Of a DNA stretch of 64,000 bases, positions 36,483 to 43,268 are shown piece after piece. Origin of the DNA: Actinocrinis sp035946395 (GTDB lineage: Bacteria > Actinomycetota > Actinomycetes > Streptomycetales > Catenulisporaceae); assembly GCF_035946395.1 (NCBI RefSeq), contig NZ_DASYZI010000324.1, positions 1-64,000 of the forward strand, written 5' to 3'. Within the stretch, counting starts at the first letter, position 1, and every line of letters starts with the position of its first letter. The notes under the pieces are model-generated. The model made no database searches. It was not told the DNA's origin and saw nothing but the letters and a program-made list of their open reading frames with translations. Both the position numbers and the translations under genes were made by a program.

Positions 36483-36710
36483 CTAGGCTCGCCGATCTTG
36501 CCGCAACGCCCTGGCCGCACCCGGCGCCGGAACCACGAGCGGCCCGCGAGCACGCACACGCTGCGCATGCTCCCGGGCCGCACGCCGCGCGACCTCCGCG
36601 GCCCGCAACTCCTGCTCGATCTCGGCGCGACGCCGGCTAAACGGCCACAGCGGCACCAGGATCACCCCCAGGATCCAGAGCCGCGACACCCGGACCGGCG
36701 CCGGGGCCAC
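36483..36710 (-). CDS. small membrane protein of the lysis cassette, 75 aa
   Basis: One N-terminal transmembrane helix (VSRLWILGVILVPLWPF), then a charged helix (RRAEIEQELRAAEVARRAAR) and a Pro/Arg-rich tail. A GTG start overlaps the upstream holin-like gene by 74 nt in another frame. It could be an antiholin or spanin-like factor. Confidence 0.5.
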   Translation of the reverse strand: MAPAPVRVSRLWILGVILVPLWPFSRRRAEIEQELRAAEVARRAAREHAQRVRARGPLVVPAPGAARALRQDRRA

Positions 36711-36960
36711 CAACTGCCGCGCCGGGTAGAGCGGTGGCGACGAGGTGCGTCGTCTTGGCGTACTCGACCAGTAGCTCATCACGCTGCGTCTCTGCCCGGA
36801 GCCGGGACTCTTTCTCGTGCTCGTACGCTTCGCGCCAGATGTCGGCGACCTTGCGGGTCTCCTCCAGCAAAGGCCTGGGCACCAGGTACCCGAACACCAC
36901 CGCGGCCACCACGAGCGCGACGATGCCCCACGGCCCTACCTGCTGGAGAGTGAGGTACAT
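36637..36960 (-). CDS. holin-like membrane protein, 107 aa
   Basis: One transmembrane segment (GPWGIVALVVAAVVFGYLV) followed by a charged coiled coil (TRKVADIWREAYEHEKESRL). The last 27 residues are Gly/Ala/Pro-rich and lie in the overlap with the next gene. It begins 3 nt after the endolysin stop. Size and position fit a single-pass actinophage holin; this is positional inference. Confidence 0.55.
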   Translation of the reverse strand: MYLTLQQVGPWGIVALVVAAVVFGYLVPRPLLEETRKVADIWREAYEHEKESRLRAETQRDELLVEYAKTTHLVATALPGAAVGGPGAGPGVAALDPGGDPGAAVAV

Positions 36961-36963
36961 CGG

Positions 36964-37839
36964 TCAGACTGCGCACACGTCGAACACGGCGTCCTGCGGC
37001 CCGGACTTGACCGTCAGGATCACGCCGCGGCACTGCGCAATGTGCTCGGCCGGGATCTCGTACGCGCCGGTGCCGGTCAGGTGCGAGACCGTGAAGTCCG
37101 CCGCATACAGCGGACCGCCGAAGAGCTTCAGTTCCACGCCGAGAACCAGATCGGGCTGCCCGGCCGCCGCGTAGTTGGCTTCGAACACATGCCGAGAACC
37201 GGCCGCCCACGCAAGACCCGCGCGGCCGCTGACCGAAGTGGTGCTCACGTCGTCCTCCTTGAGGCTGCCCGCGCCCGGCGCGGGAGTCGGTGTCACCGGG
37301 GCGCGCAGATCCCACAACGGCCCGATGTTGAACTCGCCCAGGTCATAGGCGGCGAAACTCGCGAACTGGTCCGCCTCGTCGGCCGGCGCGTAGGCCTGTC
37401 CGGTCCACGCAGCCTCGTCGTAGCCGCCCGAGGGCCGTGCGTTCTGGATTACGGTGGCCTTGGAGCCGTACAGCAGCTCGTGCAGGCCGGCCTGCGACTG
37501 CAGGCGTCGGTCCACCGCGGTGAAGTAGGCGCTGTTGACCGCGGTCTCGCCGTCCCAGCACACCACGGTGCCGGACGGCTGGCCGTGCGCGCGGGCCCAG
37601 GCGATCGCCGCGTCCGCGTCGGCCACCGGGTCCGCGGACTCGGGGTTGGAGCGAACGAAGCACGGCACGATGTACCGGCACCACGGCTGCGCCCGAAGGG
37701 CCGCGATCTCCTCCTCGGTCCAGACGTGGTAGGCGTTCCCGCCGATGTACACGAACCAGCCCTGCAGCGGGATGCCGCCGAAAGCGGTCGGATAGGACGC
37801 AGGCGGGTACGCACTGTCTCCGATCAGTACGTCAGTCAT
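36964..37839 (-). CDS. Rv2525c-like glycoside-hydrolase domain protein, probable endolysin
   Basis: 291 residues. Residues about 5-200 match the Rv2525c-like (DUF1906) TIM-barrel type seen in actinophage lysins: FGGIPLQGWFVYIGGNAYHV, acidic residues D96 and E98 in VVCWDGETA, and WDL near 215. A second beta-rich domain (about 225-291) may bind the cell wall. The family is thought to hydrolyse glycans; activity is not proven for all members. No signal peptide. Leaderless ATG (TACCTT 6 nt upstream), followed by two membrane-protein genes as in a lysis cassette. Confidence 0.78.
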   Translation of the reverse strand: MTDVLIGDSAYPPASYPTAFGGIPLQGWFVYIGGNAYHVWTEEEIAALRAQPWCRYIVPCFVRSNPESADPVADADAAIAWARAHGQPSGTVVCWDGETAVNSAYFTAVDRRLQSQAGLHELLYGSKATVIQNARPSGGYDEAAWTGQAYAPADEADQFASFAAYDLGEFNIGPLWDLRAPVTPTPAPGAGSLKEDDVSTTSVSGRAGLAWAAGSRHVFEANYAAAGQPDLVLGVELKLFGGPLYAADFTVSHLTGTGAYEIPAEHIAQCRGVILTVKSGPQDAVFDVCAV

Positions 37840-37845
37840 GATCTC

Positions 37846-37851
37846 AAGGTA
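37846..37851 (-). promoter_or_regulatory. -10 element TACCTT, leaderless
   Basis: TACCTT, GAGATC, ATG of the endolysin. It lies 120 bp from the divergent epimerase gene. Confidence 0.45.
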
Positions 37852-37971
37852 GCAGCGGACCTCTGTACCGGCCAGACAACACCTTGCTGGCATCCCCGCT
37901 GGGCATCTCGACGAACTATCGGATTCGGGTAAGCTCGACGGGCGGACTTTGACCCCTGAGCGAGGAGCGCT

Positions 37972-38967
37972 ATGAAGATCGCAGTAACCGGTGGTGCCGG
38001 ATTCATCGGCGGACACGTCGTCGACGAGCTGCACAGGCGCGGCCACGAGCCCGTCATCTTCGACCACCGGGCCAAGCACCACACCTTCCCGGACGAGCCG
38101 CTCGCCTACCTGCCGAGCATGATGGGCGACACCCGCGACGAGGTCCAGGTCACCGAGCTCGCCGCGCACGTCGAGGGCATCATCCACCTCGCCTCCGTCC
38201 TCGGCACCCAGGAGACCGTGCGCAACCCGCGCCCGGCCGTGATGACGAACGTCATCTCCGGCATGAACGTGTTCGAGGCCGCCGTCCAGTACGGCATCCC
38301 CGCGGTCAACATCTGCGTCGGCAACGCCGGCATGTCCAACCCCTACTCGGCGTCGAAGACCTGCGTCGAGACGCTCGGCCACATGTACGTCCGCGACCGC
38401 GGCGCCCGCCTCAACCAGGTCCGCGTCGTCAACGCCTACGGCCCCCGCCAGCTCATGGCCGCCCCGTACGGCGTCGGCAAGGTCCGCAAGATCATGCCCG
38501 CGTTCGTCGCCCGCGCCCTCACAGGGGCACCCATCGAGATCTACGGCGACGGCGAGCAGGTGTCCGACTGCGTGTTCGTCACCGACGTCGCCGCAGCCCT
38601 CGTCAACGCCCTCGAGTTCGCCGCCGAAGGCACCGTCCTGGACCACGTGATCGAGGTCGGCCCCAGCGAGCACCGCACCGTCAACGAGGTCGCCGACCTC
38701 GTCCGCAAGGCCGCGCTCGACCTGGCCGGCGTCGAGCAGCCCGAACTCGTCCACCTCCCGATGCGCCCGGGTGAGACGCCCGGCGCGCGGATCATCGCGC
38801 GCAACGACACCATGCACGACATCGGCATGCCCCCCGAGTACCTCATCCCGCTCGAGACGGGCATCGGCGAGACCGTCGCCTGGTACGCCGAGCACTGGCT
38901 GCCGGACTACCGCGCCAGGGTCGAGCTGGGCGACAAGTACCGGCCCAGGGACAAGATCCGTGGCTAA
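37972..38967 (+). CDS. NAD-dependent nucleotide-sugar epimerase/dehydratase (extended SDR)
   Basis: 331 residues. Rossmann motif GGAGFIG (7-13) and catalytic YSASK (Y125, K129) define an extended SDR of the GalE/GMD type, acting on UDP-, GDP- or dTDP-sugars. The usual Ser/Thr upstream of Tyr is not obvious (NICVGNAGMSNPYSASK), and Ser122 could serve. GAGGAG precedes the ATG. First gene of a rightward cassette with two glycosyltransferases, so it probably makes their sugar donor. Confidence 0.88.
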   Translation: MKIAVTGGAGFIGGHVVDELHRRGHEPVIFDHRAKHHTFPDEPLAYLPSMMGDTRDEVQVTELAAHVEGIIHLASVLGTQETVRNPRPAVMTNVISGMNVFEAAVQYGIPAVNICVGNAGMSNPYSASKTCVETLGHMYVRDRGARLNQVRVVNAYGPRQLMAAPYGVGKVRKIMPAFVARALTGAPIEIYGDGEQVSDCVFVTDVAAALVNALEFAAEGTVLDHVIEVGPSEHRTVNEVADLVRKAALDLAGVEQPELVHLPMRPGETPGARIIARNDTMHDIGMPPEYLIPLETGIGETVAWYAEHWLPDYRARVELGDKYRPRDKIRG

Positions 38968-39311
38968 GGGCTGTCTCTGAATGCACCACGCTCAGATCGC
39001 GCGGTCCCGACCGCCGCACCAAGAAAGACAGGTGATGCACATGACCACTTCCGGCAAGAAGGCCTGGCTGTGGTCCATACTCCGCTGATCCAGGGGGGTG
39101 CGGATGGTATAGAACCGTCATCGTCGCCGAAGCACTCCGCGGACTAGGGCACGACGTCGGCCAGGGCATCGAGTTCGACGACTCCTACGCCGACGCCGAC
39201 GCCATCCTCGGCCAGCGCATCTGGATCCCCGGATCCTCGATCGCATGGGCACGCTGGAACTGGCAGGGCGGCAAGACCACCGTCTTCGACGCCGACGACG
39301 ACTACTTCCAC

Positions 39312-40076
39312 ATGCACCAGCACCCCGAGTTCGGGGCCGCGGCGATCGACTACGGCAACAGCCGCACGCAGGCGCGTCTGCTCGGCAACGCCGCGAGCGC
39401 CACGTACACCACCTGCGCCTCCTCCAGGATCGCCGAGGTGTTCGCCCAGTTCTGCGACAACGTCGTGGTCGTCCCGAACGGGCTGCCCGCGAAGTACCTC
39501 GACCGGCCGGCGCGCTGGATGCTCGACGAGAAGTCGATCCAGAAGCCGATCGTCGGCTGGGCCGGGTCGTCGTTCACGCAGTGGGAGCTGACCACCAACG
39601 TCAAGGACGCCCTATCCCGGGTGGACGAGTGGGGCGGCAAGCTGCACGTCGTCGGCGTCCCCTACCCGATCATGCGCAAGACGGGCCTGGTCAAGCCCGG
39701 CGTCTCGGTCACCGGCTGGGTCGACGGCACCGCCAACTACCTGGACACGATCGACTTCGACATCTGGGTCGCCCCCTACCGCAAGTCCGACTACAACGAC
39801 GCCAAGGTGCCCACCAAGGCGCTCGAGGCCGCGTTCCTCGGCATCCCGATCGTCGCCTCGGCCACCACCCCGTACCGCGGGTTCGTCAAGGACGGCGTGA
39901 CCGGGTTCCTCGTCGAGCCCGGCGGCGACTGGGAGACACCGATCCGCGAGCTGATCAACAACCCGGGCTTGCGCGAGTCCATGGGCCGCGCGGCCCGCGA
40001 GGTCGCCGTGGAGTTCACCATCGAGAAGCTGGCCGCCCAGCTTTGGGATCCGATTTTGTTTGGAGAGCGCACGTGA
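39312..40076 (+). CDS. GT4-family glycosyltransferase with a broken 5' end
   Basis: The intact frame gives 254 residues with a GT-B-like C-terminal half (YNDAKVPTKALEAAFLGIPI, then GVTGFLVEPGGDWETPIREL) typical of group 1 glycosyltransferases. The same frame continues upstream to about 39045 with coherent protein (GGCGWYRTVIVAEALRGLGH) but no start codon. The natural start (ATG 39041, TTSGKKAWLWS) is in another frame. Two small indels, near 39077 and in the G run at 39093-39098, would be needed to join them. Translation from the ATG at 39312 would lose most of the acceptor domain. Couples to the next gene by GTGA. Confidence 0.75.
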   Translation: MHQHPEFGAAAIDYGNSRTQARLLGNAASATYTTCASSRIAEVFAQFCDNVVVVPNGLPAKYLDRPARWMLDEKSIQKPIVGWAGSSFTQWELTTNVKDALSRVDEWGGKLHVVGVPYPIMRKTGLVKPGVSVTGWVDGTANYLDTIDFDIWVAPYRKSDYNDAKVPTKALEAAFLGIPIVASATTPYRGFVKDGVTGFLVEPGGDWETPIRELINNPGLRESMGRAAREVAVEFTIEKLAAQLWDPILFGERT

Positions 40077-40939
40077 GCGTTGCCGGGAAGCGCGTCATCG
40101 CTTGGACGCCGTTCGGCCGAGAGAGCACCGTCAGCATCCTGTTCCAGTATCTGCTGCGGGAGCACGAGCGCGGCCTGATCGACGAATACTGGCTGTTTCT
40201 CAATACCGATGACAATCAGATCGGTGACCTGGCATACGCGTACAAGCTGGCCCGGAAGTACAAGGGCTTCGTGCGGATCATCGAGCGCCCGGAGAACTGC
40301 CCCAGGTTGCAGCCGAAGCAGCGCAACACCGGCTACGCCTACCGGTACATGGCCGACCCGGACGCCCTGTTCTTCCGGTTCGACGACGACATCGTGTACG
40401 TCCACGAGGACGCCGTCGAGAACCTGTGCAAGGCGAAGGTCGCGCTCCCCGGCACCCTGGCCTGCTTCGCCCTGATGTGGAACAACGCGATCACGTCCTG
40501 GTACGCGCAGAAGCTCGACATCATCCCCGAGTCGTTCGGCAAGGTGACGGCGCCGTTCTGCATGGACCCGGTCGGCTGGGGCGACGGCGAGTTCGCCGTG
40601 AAGATCCACCGGCTGCTGCTGGGCTGGCTCGACCAGGGCACCCCCGAGAAGGCGTACTTCTACCAGAACTACCCGCTCGCCCCGCGCCAGCAGTTCAGCG
40701 TCTCCTGCCACGTCATCGACGGCGCCGACTTCATGACGCTGCCCGAACCGGGCGTGCTGGACTACCCGGAGGAGGAGCACTGGATCACCGTGCACCGGCC
40801 GGCCGTCGTCGGCAAGGACAACGTGATCGTCGGCGACGCCCTGGTGTCGCACTACACCTTCTACCCGCAGGGCCACATCGTGCGGGCGACCGACATCCTG
40901 GACCGCTACCGCAAGATCGCCGAGGAGCAGACCAAGTGA
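40073..40939 (+). CDS. GT-A type glycosyltransferase
   Basis: 288 residues. LFFRFDDDIVYV places a DxD metal/nucleotide-sugar site at 104-106, and the fold pattern (N-terminal Rossmann half, DxD, C-terminal half with PVGWGDGEFAVKIHRLLLG) suits GT2- or GT8-like enzymes. No signal or membrane segment. GTG start in a GTGA overlap. Works with the epimerase and GT4 enzyme; the acceptor (virion protein or DNA) is unknown. Confidence 0.8.
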   Translation: MSVAGKRVIAWTPFGRESTVSILFQYLLREHERGLIDEYWLFLNTDDNQIGDLAYAYKLARKYKGFVRIIERPENCPRLQPKQRNTGYAYRYMADPDALFFRFDDDIVYVHEDAVENLCKAKVALPGTLACFALMWNNAITSWYAQKLDIIPESFGKVTAPFCMDPVGWGDGEFAVKIHRLLLGWLDQGTPEKAYFYQNYPLAPRQQFSVSCHVIDGADFMTLPEPGVLDYPEEEHWITVHRPAVVGKDNVIVGDALVSHYTFYPQGHIVRATDILDRYRKIAEEQTK

Positions 40940-41271
40940 CCACGAAAGTAGCCGACATCTGGCCGAAGGGCCACCCAACCGGCAAGCCGACCGACGTGAC
41001 GGTCGACCAGGTCGCCGAGACCGTCGCGGCGGTCGTCGACTCCGTCAACCCCGGGCCGGCCAAGCACGAGGAGGTGCGCGCCGACCAGGTGCAGATCCAG
41101 GTCGACCCGCAGATGCTCCAGCAGGCCACCCAGATGAAGAACGCCCGGCTGATCGCGTCGCTGGTGCACGAGTCCGCGATGCTCGAGGTCGCGCTCGAGC
41201 AGTCCCGGCGCGAGGCCGGCGAATGGAAGGCCAAGCACGACGCCCTGCGGCAGGCCCTGAGCGACGACTAG
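40936..41271 (+). CDS. coiled-coil protein closing the glycosylation cassette, 111 aa
   Basis: GTG in a GTGA overlap with the second glycosyltransferase. An extended N-terminus (TDVTVDQVAETVAAVVDSVN) is followed by a long charged helix (LVHESAMLEVALEQSRREAG). It may be an acceptor, chaperone or assembly partner; function unknown. Followed by a bidirectional terminator. Confidence 0.6.
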   Translation: MTTKVADIWPKGHPTGKPTDVTVDQVAETVAAVVDSVNPGPAKHEEVRADQVQIQVDPQMLQQATQMKNARLIASLVHESAMLEVALEQSRREAGEWKAKHDALRQALSDD

Positions 41272-41281
41272 CCGATGGATA

Positions 41282-41321
41282 CACTGCCTGCGCCCGGACC
41301 CACGTACGGGCGCAGGCAGTG
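41282..41321. terminator. 15-bp bidirectional terminator
   Basis: CACTGCCTGCGCCCG pairs perfectly with CGGGCGCAGGCAGTG over a 10-nt loop, between the rightward glycosylation cassette and the leftward virion operon. Confidence 0.9.
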
Positions 41322-41325
41322 CGCT

Positions 41326-41547
41326 TTAGGCGGCGTCCGGCGCGCCGTCGCGGTCCTCGTACTCGGTCACGCGCTTCTGCAAGGCCACGTTCTGCTCCTG
41401 CAGTAGGAACACCTCGTTGCTCAGCTCCCTACTCCGGGCGTTCGCCATCAGTAGGTTGGTGGTCAGGGAGTGTACCTGGTGTTCCAACTCCTGGAGGACG
41501 AATGGCGTGCCGACGGCGCTTTCTGGTGCGCGGGGCTCCTCGCTCAC
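41326..41547 (-). CDS. coiled-coil protein at the end of the tail operon, 73 aa
   Basis: Helical leucine/glutamate pattern (LQELEHQVHSLTTNLLMANA, then FLLQEQNVALQKRVTEYEDR) over most of its length. GTG start in a GTGA overlap. It is the last virion-operon gene before the terminator; possibly a tail-fibre accessory. Confidence 0.6.
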   Translation of the reverse strand: MSEEPRAPESAVGTPFVLQELEHQVHSLTTNLLMANARSRELSNEVFLLQEQNVALQKRVTEYEDRDGAPDAA

Positions 41548-41783
41548 AGCAAACCTGCCTTCTTCGCCAACGCCTGCACCAGCGGGTCCGTGTGTGCTGC
41601 GGCCGCGGCCTTGAGCTCGGCGAGCTCCTGCTCGGCAGCCGCCGTGGCGGCGATCGCCTCGGCCTCACGCTGCTCCATCGCGTCCCACTCCGCATCCGTG
41701 ATCGGCGTAACCGTGGTCGCTCCGGTGGTGACGTTGTGGTCGAGGTGGACCGGACGGTCCTCTTCACTTCTCACCGTCAGCAT
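41544..41783 (-). CDS. small tail-associated protein, 79 aa
   Basis: Helical, Ala/Glu-rich (ITDAEWDAMEQREAEAIAAT), ending VQALAKKAGLL, like short proteins that follow tail-fibre genes in actinophages. It starts 3 nt after the fibre gene's stop. Confidence 0.6.
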   Translation of the reverse strand: MLTVRSEEDRPVHLDHNVTTGATTVTPITDAEWDAMEQREAEAIAATAAAEQELAELKAAAAAHTDPLVQALAKKAGLL

Positions 41784-41786
41784 CCC

Positions 41787-42779
41787 TTACTGAAGTGCGT
41801 AGATGGAGAACTGGCTACCGGCGATGAACGACCCGGTGGCGCCGAACATCGTGATGCTGGTGACCGAGCCGGCCACCGCGTACAGCCCAGAGTACACACC
41901 GCACCACATGTTCGTGGTCGTCGCGAAAGCCGCCGCGGTGCCCTGCACGTTGGGGAACTGGGAGGCGCCGCCGTTGTCCACCGTGAACTCTCCGCTGGCC
42001 CAGTAGTCGGCGGTCGCGCTGGCCGCCGTCACGGTGCCCATCTGGATGAACGTCGATGCACCGGCCGACGTGGTCGCGGCGACCGTCGTGTTGTTGGCCT
42101 GGTTCACCTCCCAGATATAGCTGCTTCCAACGGCCCCGTTCAGCTGCACCTTGAACTGCTCGGCCGCGTTGGCGTCGGAGCACCGGGCCGACCACCTGAC
42201 CTTGAACGCGTTCACTCCCGTAGGCAGCCCGGAGAAGGTGACGGACGCGGTGGTGGTCCCCAGGGTCTGGGTGGGAGCGGCCTGGGCCACCTGGTACATG
42301 AAGTTGGATCCGTTGTAGACGGCCGACAGCCCGGTGTCGCTCTCGTAGATCTCCAGCCCGGTGAACACGGAGCTGGGGTGCGAGCTGCTGGTGACCGAGT
42401 AGTTGCAGAACGACTGGTGGCGCCAACTGCTGCCGGTATAGCTCAGCAGGTACTGGGTGTCGGTCTCGAACAGCAACTCGCCCGCGGACAGACCCGAGGT
42501 CGGCCGCGAGGACGAGGTCCCCGTGATGGCCGCGTGGGACATGTACGTCCACACGGGGCTCGCCTTGGTGCCCGTGTTCTGGGCGTACCGCAGCGAGTCG
42601 TGCTCGTAGACGATCTGGCCCTTGTACGTGACCGTGGGCCGCGCGGTGGACAGGCAGTCCACCGCGCCCATCAGCGAGTCGAACAGGGTGAAGTTCGCTT
42701 CGACGTGCGCACCGAAATTGAATACGTCATTGAGGTCCGCGATAATCGCGCCGATATTCGGCGTGAATGTGTCAGCCAC
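41787..42779 (-). CDS. minor tail/fibre protein, 330 aa
   Basis: The N-terminus (TPNIGAIIADLNDVFNFGAH, then FTLFDSLMG) is typical of an attachment domain. The middle (GELLFETDTQYLLSYTGSSW) repeats a motif common in fibre shafts. The C-terminal 140 residues are Ser/Thr/Ala-rich beta-structure, likely the receptor-binding head. Position at the distal end of the tail module supports a host-recognition role. Confidence 0.75.
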   Translation of the reverse strand: MADTFTPNIGAIIADLNDVFNFGAHVEANFTLFDSLMGAVDCLSTARPTVTYKGQIVYEHDSLRYAQNTGTKASPVWTYMSHAAITGTSSSRPTSGLSAGELLFETDTQYLLSYTGSSWRHQSFCNYSVTSSSHPSSVFTGLEIYESDTGLSAVYNGSNFMYQVAQAAPTQTLGTTTASVTFSGLPTGVNAFKVRWSARCSDANAAEQFKVQLNGAVGSSYIWEVNQANNTTVAATTSAGASTFIQMGTVTAASATADYWASGEFTVDNGGASQFPNVQGTAAAFATTTNMWCGVYSGLYAVAGSVTSITMFGATGSFIAGSQFSIYALQ

Positions 42780-42808
42780 TATCCGTCTCCTTGATCGATG
42801 CGTTCATC

Positions 42809-43264
42809 TCAGGCCAGCCCGAGATTGCGCCGGTGGTTCCTACGGACCTGGCGGACCTTCTCACACCGCGGGGCGATCCTGGGGTCGGCGGGATCGTGCT
42901 GCTGGCGGATCGCGTCCAGGTGGTTGCCCTCATCGACGTAGACGTGGTCCTGCTGGCTCTTGGCGAGCTTCGCGAGGTGACCGGCGCGCGCCTGCTCGAT
43001 AGTGGCCTTGTACACGAAGTCGTCGTCGGTGTGCTGGATGTCCATGTGCGGCTGATGCAGCACCAGCTGGATCAACGTATCGATGTCGTGCGGGTCGTGC
43101 TCGTATTCGGCGCACAGATTCACGAAGATCTCGTGAGGGAATCCGTGGGTGTGGGCCAGCCCGGTGTCGCTTCGGATATACGAGACCATCCAGACGGGCT
43201 GCTCGGCGCCCCGCAGGATGGCTGTTCCGTTCAGCACCTGAAAGATCGTGTAAGTGGTCGTCAT
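42809..43264 (-). CDS. tail-region hypothetical protein, 151 aa
   Basis: Beta-rich N-terminus (TIFQVLNGTAILRGAEQPVW), an acidic-helical middle (HDIDTLIQLVLHQPHMDIQH) and a basic C-terminal tail (CEKVRQVRRNHRRN). It lies between the tail-tip and fibre genes. Possibly a minor tail component. Confidence 0.6.
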   Translation of the reverse strand: MTTTYTIFQVLNGTAILRGAEQPVWMVSYIRSDTGLAHTHGFPHEIFVNLCAEYEHDPHDIDTLIQLVLHQPHMDIQHTDDDFVYKATIEQARAGHLAKLAKSQQDHVYVDEGNHLDAIRQQHDPADPRIAPRCEKVRQVRRNHRRNLGLA

Positions 43265-43268
43265 CGGT

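Noticed and set aside
36964..38895. 643-codon minus-strand extension of the lysin across the epimerase
   Set aside because: The extension is the antisense of the SDR epimerase (GGAGFIG and YSASK on the plus strand); the lysin starts at the ATG at 37839.
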